Source: Dehalococcoidia bacterium UBA5629 (GTDB taxonomy: Bacteria; Chloroflexota; Dehalococcoidia; GIF9; UBA5629). Taken from it: DNA of 22,123 bases. The notes below the pieces were generated by a model that searched no databases, had not been told where the DNA came from, and saw only the letters and a list, made by a program, of their open reading frames with translations. Position 1 is the first letter of the stretch. Each line of letters starts with the position of its first letter. The translations under genes were made by a program, and so were the position numbers. This document shows positions 13,724-21,381 of this stretch, one piece after another. The stretch is taken from assembly GCA_002421445.1 (NCBI GenBank), contig DIKB01000154.1, positions 3,452 through 25,574 of the forward strand. The letters run 5' to 3'.

Positions 13724-14782
13724 CTAACGTCTTGAACAGCCGCAGGAAAATGGAGCAGGGGATTCCGGAAAAGTTGTAAAATACCATGCGGGCGACCAGT
13801 CAGAAATGACACCGTTACGGGATTGCCCTCTGACTCTCCAGAAGTACGGTGATTTCCAGGTTAACGTATCGGAAGCGACGTCATAGTATGGAGAAGTGAG
13901 ATTTGTCTCGTTGACGATGAGGTTGGCAAAAGTATTATCGGCAGAGATCTGGATGCCATATCGTGCTATATCTTGCGATCCATGCCACTGCATCCTTGGT
14001 GTCAGTGTGGAGAGGATGGCGCTGGAGACCGGCTCTGACGGCGCCGGTGCCGTCAGAGGAGGAGGTAAAGTCATAGCAGAAGCTTCATTAGAATAAGCTG
14101 AATCTCCCGCTATACCATATGCCCGTATTCGGTAGGAATACGTAGTATCTGGAGAGAGATTGGTATCATTGTAGCTAGTTGCGTTTGAGCTTACAGTTGT
14201 CACGAGGAAGTAGGCTCCGGCTCCGGTTTTACGTTCGATTTTAAATTTGATTTCATTGTCTGATTTATCCTGCCATGTGAGACTGATCTGGCTCGGTGAG
14301 ATAGCAGTTGCTGTCAGATTCTCGGGTCGATTGGGAGGCAGGCTTGAAGCAGTTCTGAAGTATGAGAGTGGTGACCATGCGGAGGAGATACCCGAGCTAT
14401 TTTGAGCGCTCACTCTCCAGTAGTAGGCTGAGTTTCGATTCAGATTGGGAATATCGTGATATGGAGTTGAAATGCCTTTCTGATCGAGGACGAGTTTAGA
14501 AAAACGATAGTCGGCAGCTAGCTGGAGGCTGAATGTTGCATCATTATGAGATGCTTTCCATTGTATTCTCGGTGTCAATGTGGAAACGGTAGAGCCATTG
14601 GCCGGCGCTAGAGGGATGGGCGCAGAGGGGCTTGATTCGGAACTATAGCTGGATTTTGTGTCTGTACTAATATCGGACGCTTTCGCCTGGACCGTTTCTC
14701 TATGTACCATATTAAAGGCAGATGTTATTACCATAATGATAAGAAAACCAACTAGCTTTCGGTTCTTATCAGTCTTCTTCAT
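13724..14782 (-). CDS. Exported fibronectin type III-containing protein
   Basis: A 352-residue protein from the ATG at 14782; an alternative ATG at 14809 adds nine residues. It has an N-terminal export signal (KKTDKNRKLVGFLIIMVITSAF, cleavage plausibly after VQA at 33) and a low-complexity Ser-rich linker. Residues 56-144 and 246-337 are two copies of one beta-sandwich module: both have STLTPRxQW near the start, then YYWRV/YFWRV and a final W-S-P-x-x-Y-F-x-T. Between them residues 151-239 are a canonical FN3 domain (RPENLTATAISPSQISLTWQ ... TTYSYRIRAY). Such proteins usually bind polymers or other surface proteins; no catalytic domain is visible. The short C-terminal tail FSCGCSRR is odd and could mark a truncated longer protein. 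Confidence 0.8.
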   Translation of the reverse strand: MKKTDKNRKLVGFLIIMVITSAFNMVHRETVQAKASDISTDTKSSYSSESSPSAPIPLAPANGSTVSTLTPRIQWKASHNDATFSLQLAADYRFSKLVLDQKGISTPYHDIPNLNRNSAYYWRVSAQNSSGISSAWSPLSYFRTASSLPPNRPENLTATAISPSQISLTWQDKSDNEIKFKIERKTGAGAYFLVTTVSSNATSYNDTNLSPDTTYSYRIRAYGIAGDSAYSNEASAMTLPPPLTAPAPSEPVSSAILSTLTPRMQWHGSQDIARYGIQISADNTFANLIVNETNLTSPYYDVASDTLTWKSPYFWRVRGQSRNGVISDWSPAWYFTTFPESPAPFSCGCSRR

Positions 14783-14914
14783 CCTCGACTCAACAGGGAT
14801 GCTATACATAATCTATATATTAGCTGATAACCATATATATCACAATACAGAAACAAAAGATGACCCATGAGATGCTCAATTGGATCACGAAGCATGGAGA
14901 GAGAATGGCAAATA

Positions 14915-16090
14915 TCACTGTTTTATCAGTTTTATGGCTAGAAAGCCTACAATAATAAAGAGTATGCCTGTCACAGCAAACATAGGACGGAAACCTATCA
15001 GCGATGACAGGCTGCCTCCTGCCAGTGCGCCGATGCCCATGCCCAGTGAGGTGGCGCTCGCTGCTAAACCGTAGGCCATACCTTGCTGAGTGCGGGGCAC
15101 TGCCAATCCGACAAGGGTATTTGAGGTTGTTTGCAGCCCTCCTATAAACAGGCCGGTTAATCCTACAAAAATAACGAATTGCGTTACAGTCCCAGCCAGG
15201 AGTGGAGCGCAATAGGATATTCCCCCCAGAAAGCAGGACGAGATCAGTATTTTTCTTAGAGGAATACGTTCACCTAGCCGGCCGATTGATACGGAGGAAA
15301 CGACGGATAGCAATCCGATAATGCCCAGCGCTACGCCGGATTGAGTTGCCACCATTGCCTGTGGTGATAGCTCAGATATATGAAGAGGGATTATGAGTGA
15401 GGTCATCTGCAGACCGGCAAATATGGCGAAAGTTATTACCAGCAACATGAACAGTTTTTTTGAAGTTGCCAGATGCCACAGGCTGGACAAGGATGTTGCC
15501 TGCTCTCGTGTAGCTTTCTCGAATTTCTCGTTTACAACGAAAAGTATTATGAATCCACCAAGGAAGATGATGGCTGAAGTGATAAGAAAGGTCATGTGAT
15601 AACCGAGGCTATCAGCCATCAGGCCTCCCAGAAACGGTCCCAGTGTTGTTCCGCTGAATACCGCTACCATAAGAAGCCCCATGGAGAACGGTAACTTGTT
15701 TTGAGGAGTCTGTGAAGCCACAAGAGCCGAGGCTGCAGCTATAGTACCAGCAAGAATTCCCTGGGCAATACGTAGAACAACAAGAGTGCCGATATTCGGG
15801 GCAAATGCCATGAGCACTACTGTCAAAGCCCCGCCGAATTGTGCCCTGAGCAGCATCGGTTTTCTGCCCCAGCGATCTGCTACAATCCCCCACAACGGGG
15901 CGCTGAGAAACATTGCCAGTCCGGCCCCTCCTGAAGCAATGCCAGTCCAGAATGCAGCTTCAGCATTGGTCGTTTGTCCAACTTCTTTAATGAACAGAGG
16001 CATAAAAGGTAAAACAGAGCTAAATCCCATTAGCACTGCAAATTCTGCAATGAATATAGCGTAGAGGTTTTTCTTCCAGATTTCGTGCAT
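14915..16090 (-). CDS. Major facilitator superfamily multidrug-type exporter
   Basis: A 391-residue protein with twelve predicted membrane helices in two six-helix halves. After helix 2 lies the MFS motif A, GIVADRWGRKPMLL (starting near residue 68), and a related GRLGERIPLRKILI stands in the second half. The glycine-rich FSGTTLGPFLGG in helix 5 is motif C, seen in proton-driven drug antiporters, so efflux of a small molecule is the likely role; the substrate is not readable. The ATG at 16090 follows AAGAG at a fitting distance; the in-frame TTG at 16129 lacks a site. It follows the GIDE-LemA gene on the same strand after 54 bases. Confidence 0.88.
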   Translation of the reverse strand: MHEIWKKNLYAIFIAEFAVLMGFSSVLPFMPLFIKEVGQTTNAEAAFWTGIASGGAGLAMFLSAPLWGIVADRWGRKPMLLRAQFGGALTVVLMAFAPNIGTLVVLRIAQGILAGTIAAASALVASQTPQNKLPFSMGLLMVAVFSGTTLGPFLGGLMADSLGYHMTFLITSAIIFLGGFIILFVVNEKFEKATREQATSLSSLWHLATSKKLFMLLVITFAIFAGLQMTSLIIPLHISELSPQAMVATQSGVALGIIGLLSVVSSVSIGRLGERIPLRKILISSCFLGGISYCAPLLAGTVTQFVIFVGLTGLFIGGLQTTSNTLVGLAVPRTQQGMAYGLAASATSLGMGIGALAGGSLSSLIGFRPMFAVTGILFIIVGFLAIKLIKQ

Positions 16091-16144
16091 TATGCTCTTA
16101 ACTATGAATGTATTTGGTAAATAATACAAATGTCAGGATAAAGC

Positions 16145-17467
16145 TCAGGATTGCAGATGTACCTGAACGGGGGCACGCTCAAACTCATCTGTGCTCATCA
16201 GTGTCCGAGGGCGAAAGCCGATGGGTATAGCCACGAACCGGTCCGGGATGATCTCGAGACGGGTATTGTAGAAGGTAGCCACTTCGTTGAAATAATCACG
16301 GGCTAACGCAATACGCTGTTCTGTGTCCGTCAACGCTTGCTGTAATCTTAAAAACGATTCACTGGCTTTCAACTCGGGGTACTGTTCTACTGTAGCACGC
16401 AACGATGGCGAAAAGCCTTTCACATTCGACACTCCTGGTTCAACAGCATTAACCGTTATTTGTCCGCGCAACGCCGTCAGGAGACTCTGCATATCCCGCT
16501 CGTAAGATCGATGTCCTTCCACGGCCTGTATCAGGTTGGGAATCAGGTCGCTCCGCCGCTTTAGCTGCACGTCTACCTGAGACCATGCCTGCTCAACCCG
16601 GTGATGGAGATTGACCAAGCTATTATATACGATCCAGAGCCAGCTGAGGCTCAGTATAATTAAAAATCCGACGATGATCACAGTATACGGCTGCCAGCGC
16701 GTTGCAGCGTCAAATCGTATAATAATGTCCTGTATCACCATTCCACCGACGGCCAGAATCAATCCTAGAATCAACCAGAACCAGAACCAGCGGCTATAGC
16801 TGATACTGATCTGTTTCTCTGTGCTGGTCGAAATCATGAAAATCGGTGCGTTTTTATCGTATGCGATCTCAGCAGCTACGATATCCTGACGCTCCCTTGC
16901 CTGTCCCAGTACGTAAAGCATAGCATCCAGGGGAATAGCGGTTTCCTGAAAGCGGCGGCGGTGATTGGAATTGGCTATCTCGGATGCCGTGCCTTTCCCG
17001 AAGTACAGTGGGTTATCGCGCGAGCAGGTTTCATCAAATGTCGCGATGCCGTGAATCGAGGCTTTATCCGGCAGAATGCGGATGATACCGGTATCATCCT
17101 GGAGGTAGAAGGGGATGGATTGGTTATCGCTGGCGACTGTTGTCCAGCCGCTTTCTACACGGGTACGGGTCTGCATACGTCCCTGTGGATCTCTATAGGT
17201 CTCAACGACGGTCCTTGACCAGTGCTCTTCAGTATGCCAGGTGTATTGTACGCACTGGCTTCCCGCGAGATAACTTGTCAGAGGGTTTTCGCTTTTCGTT
17301 GTCCCCTTCAATTCCGTTAAGCCGATGAATACCCCTTGCATCTTCGATGTCGGCAGGTCATCAATGAGACGTTTACGCCGGAAATAGACAAATGCGCCGA
17401 TCAGGCAGCCAATTGCAAATAAGCTGCCCAGGAGAACCGGTAGCACAGATAAAATACCTGATTGCAT
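16145..17467 (-). CDS. GIDE-LemA fusion membrane protein
   Basis: A 440-residue membrane protein joining two known parts. Residues 9-30 are a membrane helix. Residues 38-215 resemble the GIDE domain of MUL1-type ubiquitin-ligase homologues (VFIGLTELKGTT ... PLTSYLAGSQCVQYTW ... ARERQDIVAAE). Two more helices follow (228-250 and 261-283). The LemA coiled-coil domain then begins YNSLVNLHHRVEQAWSQVDVQLKRRSDLIPNLI (281-313) and ends YPELKASESFLRLQQAL ... FYNTRLEIIPDRFVA (363-413). No RING finger is present, so ubiquitin-ligase activity is not implied. Bacterial LemA proteins are linked to envelope stress and partner phosphatases or TPM proteins; the exact role is unknown. The ATG at 17467 is only nine bases after a good -10 box, so the mRNA may be leaderless. 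The TTG at 17506 lies in the -35. Confidence 0.88.
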   Translation of the reverse strand: MQSGILSVLPVLLGSLFAIGCLIGAFVYFRRKRLIDDLPTSKMQGVFIGLTELKGTTKSENPLTSYLAGSQCVQYTWHTEEHWSRTVVETYRDPQGRMQTRTRVESGWTTVASDNQSIPFYLQDDTGIIRILPDKASIHGIATFDETCSRDNPLYFGKGTASEIANSNHRRRFQETAIPLDAMLYVLGQARERQDIVAAEIAYDKNAPIFMISTSTEKQISISYSRWFWFWLILGLILAVGGMVIQDIIIRFDAATRWQPYTVIIVGFLIILSLSWLWIVYNSLVNLHHRVEQAWSQVDVQLKRRSDLIPNLIQAVEGHRSYERDMQSLLTALRGQITVNAVEPGVSNVKGFSPSLRATVEQYPELKASESFLRLQQALTDTEQRIALARDYFNEVATFYNTRLEIIPDRFVAIPIGFRPRTLMSTDEFERAPVQVHLQS

Positions 17468-17476
17468 GTTCGTGAA

Positions 17477-17506
17477 ATGATACTTCCGGTTGGAGAACTG
17501 TGTCAA
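17477..17506 (-). promoter_or_regulatory. Promoter of the GIDE-LemA gene (possible leaderless start)
   Basis: On the minus strand a perfect TTGACA (17506-17501), an 18-base spacer and TATCAT (17482-17477). The ATG at 17467-17465 follows the -10 box after only nine bases, leaving a leader of about zero to three bases and no Shine-Dalgarno site. Confidence 0.55.
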
Positions 17507-17517
17507 AAAACGGTTAT

Positions 17518-17576
17518 GGTACTTAATTGTGCATAGAAAATTTTGATTCAGGACAAAAACTTAACAGGTACTTAAT
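17518..17576. repeat. Pair of 10-bp direct repeats between divergent promoters
   Basis: GGTACTTAAT occurs at 17518-17527 and 17567-17576, 49 bases apart. This lies in the gap between the divergent GIDE-LemA gene and the small secreted-protein gene, so a shared regulator site is possible. Confidence 0.5.
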
Positions 17577-17583
17577 ATTTTCC

Positions 17584-17592
17584 TGCTATGAT
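17584..17592 (+). promoter_or_regulatory. Extended -10 promoter of the small secreted-protein gene
   Basis: TGC-TATGAT fits an extended -10 element. No -35 stands at ideal spacing (TTAACA is 20 bases away). The predicted start near 17600 leaves a leader of about 30 bases carrying AGGAGGT (17613-17619). Confidence 0.45.
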
Positions 17593-17628
17593 GATAGTAT
17601 CAGGCTACAAATAGGAGGTAATTGACCA

Positions 17629-18099
17629 ATGTGGAAAAGCAAAAAGAACATCGTTCTGGCAGCGATACTGGCGATAGTGGTGTTGTTAGGAGCTACAGCC
17701 GGGGTTGTGGTTGCTCAGAACGGAAATAGTGGCAAGGCTGATCCGTCTAAAGCCCTGTTTGCCAGAGTTGCACAAATTCTGGGCATCGATCAGCAGAAGC
17801 TTGCAGATGCCTTTAAGCAGGCGAGAGATGAGTTTATAGCGAAGAATCCACGACCCCAGCGCCCGGAAATTCAGAATCAAGATGAATGGCTGACAAAGCT
17901 GGTTAAGGATGGCAAATTAACCCAGGCGCAAGCTGATCAGCTCAAGGCATGGTGGGCAGCGAAGCCGGCAAATTTGAAGGAGAATGCGCAGCAATTCAAG
18001 GACTGGTTGAAGGCAAGGCCTGCTGTCCCATTACCAAAGCCGGAATGGCGCGGATTCCACACCGGCAAGGATGCTCCAGCACCGAAAGCAACCACCTAA
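17629..18099 (+). CDS. Small secreted helical protein, DUF2680-like pattern
   Basis: A 156-residue exported protein. Residues 1-30 are a Sec signal (MWKSKKN, hydrophobic core, GVVVAQ). The mature part opens with SKALFARVAQILGIDQQKLADAFKQA (40-65) and has DEWLTKLVKDGKLTQAQADQLKAWWAAKP (85-113). That pairing (LGID..KL..AF then DGKLTQ-QADQ) recurs in short secreted proteins of Dehalococcoidia and Gram-positive bacteria, some called DUF2680; function is unknown. The C-terminus is Pro- and Lys-rich. AGGAGGT nine bases before the ATG and a strong terminator just after the stop suggest a monocistronic, well-expressed gene. Confidence 0.85.
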   Translation: MWKSKKNIVLAAILAIVVLLGATAGVVVAQNGNSGKADPSKALFARVAQILGIDQQKLADAFKQARDEFIAKNPRPQRPEIQNQDEWLTKLVKDGKLTQAQADQLKAWWAAKPANLKENAQQFKDWLKARPAVPLPKPEWRGFHTGKDAPAPKATT

Positions 18100-18121
18100 A
18101 GAAGATTTGATTGGATCGATT

Positions 18122-18160
18122 AAATAAGGAGAGGGTGATTAAACCCTCTCCTTATTTTTT
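18122..18160. terminator. Strong bidirectional intrinsic terminator
   Basis: AAATAAGGAGAGGGT (18122-18136) pairs perfectly over 15 bases with ACCCTCTCCTTATTT (18143-18157) around a 6-base loop, with further T after it. Because the outer stem is A/T-only on both sides, it can end the plus gene and the opposing minus transcript. The stop codon of the minus gene (18152-18154) lies within the stem. Confidence 0.92.
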
Positions 18161-18367
18161 CTTATACTTGCGATATAGTTCACTAAAGCCGACATTGAGC
18201 AAAACTGATAAAACGATTGGTATAGCCAGCACCCATAAGTTCTTGTACACGTTAATCCCAAAATACTGACATGCCCCGAATACGAGGAATGTTATGAGCA
18301 CCCCCAGCAGTCCGCAACCTACTGCCAGGTAAACATATACCAGCAGAAAATTATCCCGTTCCCCCAT
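18152..18367 (-). CDS. Small membrane protein with two transmembrane helices
   Basis: A 71-residue protein with two hydrophobic helices (about residues 8-32 and 43-61), the second followed by the basic tail YRKYKKK. GGGGAGG eight bases before the ATG supports translation. I do not recognise a family. It follows the DUF362 remnant and ABC-F gene on the same strand and is last before the shared terminator. Its stop codon sits in the terminator stem. Confidence 0.65.
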   Translation of the reverse strand: MGERDNFLLVYVYLAVGCGLLGVLITFLVFGACQYFGINVYKNLWVLAIPIVLSVLLNVGFSELYRKYKKK

Positions 18368-18391
18368 TCGACTTCCTCCCCTGAAATAGCC

Positions 18392-18514
18392 CTAACGGAA
18401 TATGATATCCCCCAGGAACGTATTCTTGATTGTAATTACACCCTCAGGACATAATTCCTGGCAGCAATAGCAGCGGATACATTTATTAGAACCCAAATCC
18501 CTTTTTGAATGCCA
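18392..18514 (-). pseudogene. C-terminal 4Fe-4S remnant of a DUF362-type protein
   Basis: Forty sense codons and a TAG with no start codon lie directly after the ABC-F stop. They encode a full ferredoxin motif, CIRCYCCQELCPEG (CX2CX2CX3C-P), followed by VITIK and a LGDIIFR end. To my knowledge this is the usual C-terminal end of DUF362 proteins, whose main domain of about 300 residues is missing here. The frame is the same as that of ABC-F, separated only by the TAG, but ABC-F proteins do not carry such a domain. I therefore read it as the left-over end of a gene cut by a deletion or rearrangement. A sequencing or assembly join is another explanation. Confidence 0.7.
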
Positions 18515-20512
18515 CTAGCCGGCAAACTCGGCGTCGATATTTTTCAGTTTCTTCTCGAACTCAAGCTTTTTATTTTCTGCCTCGATGAACAATCTCTCGT
18601 ATTCCTCTGTGAGGAGATCGATAGTCTTTTTTAACTCCCGATGTTTTTTGGTAGCTTCTGCAATCTCTGATGTATCCCTGTAAAATTCAGGCGTGGCGAA
18701 GTGATTTTCCAGATTTCTAAACTGTGGCTCAAGGTCAGAGAGTTCATCTTCGATCCGGGTTATTCGTATTTTTAGAGGTGAACTCTCTCTGTAGTAGCTG
18801 TTTCGCAGATTGGCTTCGACCGTTTTACGTTGACGTGCTACCTCCCGTGAGGAATTCTCTTTTGCAGGCTGCTTATTTTGAGTGTTCTGTTCGGATTGGT
18901 TCATTGTAAGAGCAGTTTCTTTCCAGGTAAGGTATTCGTCATAGTTCCCCTGAAATATTGTGGGAACGCCATCTTTTATCTCAATGATTTTGTTGGCAAT
19001 CTGACGAATTAGTGTGCGGTCGTGAGTTATAAAACAGAGAGTGCCATGGTAAGCTTCGAGGGCGTCGTTCAATATTTCGCGAGAATTAATATCGAGGTGG
19101 TTGGTTGGCTCATCCATGAGTAAATAATTAGCTGGCTGCACCAGCAGCTTGGCTATTGCCAGACGGCTCTTCTCTCCGCCTGAGAGCACGGAGACCTTTT
19201 TGTAGACGTCATCTCCGATGAAAAGGAATGCTCCCAGCAATCCCCTCAATTTTTGTTCAGGGTCATCCGGAGAGACACCTCTCAGCTCTTGCAGGACGGA
19301 ATTCTCCGGATCAAGCAATTCAAGCTGATATTGGGCATAATAGGCCGTAGAGATATTGTAACCCAGCTTGCGGCCCCCCGATTCAAAAGGGAGAACCCCC
19401 GCCAGAATCTTCAGCAAGGTTGTCTTGCCGGCGCCGTTAGGGCCAACCAGCGCCGCTCGATCGCCCCGTCTCAGCATAAGATTAAGATCACGGTAAACGG
19501 TATTGCCATTGTAGGCTTTACGAATATGACTGAGCGTGATAACCTCATCGCCGCCTTGCGCCGGCTCAGGGAAAGTGAAGTGGATTTTTTTGGTAGCTCG
19601 CGGCAGCACCACCCGCTCTATTTTTTCAATTTGCTTTAATCTGCTCTGAACTTGAGATGCTTTGGTGCTTTTGGCGCGGAACTTCTCGATGAAACGCATT
19701 TCCTTTTTGATCTTGATTTCCTGTGTCTTGGCTGTGGCCTCTTTGATTTCAATGTCTTTTTGGCGTGCAAGCATATAATCATCGTAGTTACCGTGATAAA
19801 AAATGACTTCATCCTTCTCGATAGAGATTATTTTAGCGGCGACGCGGTTTAAAAAAGCACGGTCGTGGGAAGTGACCAGAACTGCACCCTGATATGACTT
19901 CAAGTATTCCTCGAACCAGATACATGATTCCAGATCAAGATGGTTTGTCGGTTCATCGAGTAGCAGCAAATCTGGATTAAGCATGAGCAGTCTGGCCAGT
20001 GCCGCACGCATGAGCCATCCACCGCTGAATTCACTTAAAGGACGTGTGAAGTCCAGTTTTGTAAAACCGAGGCCGGACAGGATAATCTCGGCATCATGTT
20101 CTATAGTATATCCTCCTGCCGCTTCGAATTTATGCTGGAGGTCACCCAGTTCCTGTAGAAGCTCCGAGGAGTCCTCACCGGTGTTATCTTCCGCGAGCGC
20201 ATCCTGTACTATCCGAATCCTGTGAGCCAGTCCCGCTGTGCTCGCTGCGGATCGGATAATGTTATCAATCAGCTTTTCCTGTGAGAAAGGTGAAATTTCC
20301 TGTTTCGCATATCCGATAGTGACATCTTTTCTCATGGAGATATATCCCGAATCGGGAGTTACATTACCTGCAAGAATTTCGAATAGCGTGGTTTTACCGG
20401 AACCGTTCGGTCCGATAATCGCGATGCGGTCCCGTGCACCGATATTACAGGTAACGGCGCTGAAGAGTTCCTGCTCGCCATAAGCTTTGGATATATTTAC
20501 TATGCTTAGCAT
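18515..20512 (-). CDS. ABC-F family ATPase (YheS/Uup-like ribosome-associated)
   Basis: A 665-residue soluble protein with two ABC ATPase domains and no membrane helices. Domain 1: Walker A GPNGSGKT (34-41), signature FSGGW (162-166), Walker B DEPTNHLD (186-193). Domain 2: GPNGAGKT (357-364), LSGGEKSR (443-450), DEPTNHLD (467-474). The linker (about 245-305) has the charged FRAKSTKASQVQSRLKQIEK of ABC-F proteins, which enter the ribosomal E site. Residues 560-660 form a Lys/Glu-rich C-terminal coiled coil like Uup or YheS. The role is likely rescue of stalled or antibiotic-bound ribosomes; resistance cannot be claimed from this sequence. No Shine-Dalgarno stands before the ATG, so coupling to the gene 36 bases upstream is possible. 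The DUF362 remnant follows in frame. Confidence 0.93.
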   Translation of the reverse strand: MLSIVNISKAYGEQELFSAVTCNIGARDRIAIIGPNGSGKTTLFEILAGNVTPDSGYISMRKDVTIGYAKQEISPFSQEKLIDNIIRSAASTAGLAHRIRIVQDALAEDNTGEDSSELLQELGDLQHKFEAAGGYTIEHDAEIILSGLGFTKLDFTRPLSEFSGGWLMRAALARLLMLNPDLLLLDEPTNHLDLESCIWFEEYLKSYQGAVLVTSHDRAFLNRVAAKIISIEKDEVIFYHGNYDDYMLARQKDIEIKEATAKTQEIKIKKEMRFIEKFRAKSTKASQVQSRLKQIEKIERVVLPRATKKIHFTFPEPAQGGDEVITLSHIRKAYNGNTVYRDLNLMLRRGDRAALVGPNGAGKTTLLKILAGVLPFESGGRKLGYNISTAYYAQYQLELLDPENSVLQELRGVSPDDPEQKLRGLLGAFLFIGDDVYKKVSVLSGGEKSRLAIAKLLVQPANYLLMDEPTNHLDINSREILNDALEAYHGTLCFITHDRTLIRQIANKIIEIKDGVPTIFQGNYDEYLTWKETALTMNQSEQNTQNKQPAKENSSREVARQRKTVEANLRNSYYRESSPLKIRITRIEDELSDLEPQFRNLENHFATPEFYRDTSEIAEATKKHRELKKTIDLLTEEYERLFIEAENKKLEFEKKLKNIDAEFAG

Positions 20513-20548
20513 CGATTAGTCAATTCAATTAATGATTTAGTGTCAAAA

Positions 20549-20806
20549 TTATATCAGCTTGTCATACTCGGACCTGGCCTGAGAGCATTCCTGAACCAAC
20601 TCTTTATAAGATAATTCCTCTCCGGTTAGCCGTAGAATGCGTTTCTGTTTGTCTTCAATTACGCTGACATAGAGCGGCTGTTTCCTGCCGATGAACAAGG
20701 CTCCATGTTTATTTGAATGCCAGTTGATCATCGTCTCAACGATGATGGCTATTTTTATACCATCAGTTCTGATGATTGGTTCTATACTTATCTGTTTCTT
20801 TTCCAT
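20549..20806 (-). CDS. Conserved-looking hypothetical protein, 85 residues
   Basis: The ATG at 20806 lies inside the end of the DUF2953 gene (19-base overlap), so it is probably made by translational coupling. The protein is soluble and mixed alpha/beta: IIRTDGIKIAIIVETMINWHSNK, then GALFIGRKQPLYVSVI and a helical, charged end (ELSYKELVQECSQARSEYDKLI). I recognise no family. Its frame is supported by the tight placement between DUF2953 and ABC-F and by a natural-looking composition. Confidence 0.6.
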   Translation of the reverse strand: MEKKQISIEPIIRTDGIKIAIIVETMINWHSNKHGALFIGRKQPLYVSVIEDKQKRILRLTGEELSYKELVQECSQARSEYDKLI

Positions 20807-21378
20807 CGTGTTTGTACCAACTGAGCCGTCAATTTCAATACAGGAGCGGAGAAAGCAAATCGTACTATCGCAGCAATCATTGTGATCGGAGTTATTTGCA
20901 CTTTACCTGATGCTACTCCATCGATCAGAAACTCATCCGTGAAGCATGGTCGTATTGAGATCGTATGCGGAAATGGTGGGTGCACGAATAATGTGGTCCA
21001 TATAGAGGCGGCAGCAAGGAGCCATGTATCTGCCGGATCATCAAGCCCTATTCTGAGATCGATAACAAGTCGTCGTATTTTAGTATGAGAGAGAAGCCTC
21101 TTCAGGAGGACGAATACCTTATGACTGAGGCTCTTATCAAGCATTGCTGATAGAGGAATCCTGGAGATGCTTCGTTTCTTATCCTCTATTTGTTTTTCAA
21201 GGGCTGTTTCCTTTTGGAGGCTGATATCCTTATTGATCAGACCGAACAACCATGTGATCCGGAATGAGCAAACTATCGAATCGATTGCTACCGCTTTGAG
21301 ACTGACACAGAGCGGAATGCAGAGCAATAGAATGAGCAGTAACAGCAGGCAGACGAGGACAATGATAGCCCACACCAC
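20788..21378 (-). CDS. DUF2953 family protein (YtfI-like)
   Basis: A 196-residue protein with an N-terminal membrane helix (residues 2-27) and the DUF2953 core RRLVIDLRIGLDDPADTWLLAAAS (about 102-125) followed by the IRPCFTDEFLIDGVASGKVQIT block. No biochemical role is known. The GTG start at 21378 stands three bases after the ytfJ stop, with AGGAAGGA upstream, so the pair is coupled. In Bacillus subtilis, ytfI (DUF2953) and ytfJ (GerW) are also neighbours, which supports both identifications. Confidence 0.85.
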   Translation of the reverse strand: MVWAIIVLVCLLLLLILLLCIPLCVSLKAVAIDSIVCSFRITWLFGLINKDISLQKETALEKQIEDKKRSISRIPLSAMLDKSLSHKVFVLLKRLLSHTKIRRLVIDLRIGLDDPADTWLLAAASIWTTLFVHPPFPHTISIRPCFTDEFLIDGVASGKVQITPITMIAAIVRFAFSAPVLKLTAQLVQTRWKRNR

Positions 21379-21381
21379 AGC

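Noticed and set aside
2315..18517. TAG recoding (readthrough as an amino acid), suggested by two TAG codons followed by open frames
   Set aside because: TAG also ends hoxH, nuoE, the RAM gene, ytfJ and others in normal positions, and there is no sign of pyrrolysine genes. Two chance or mutational events are simpler.
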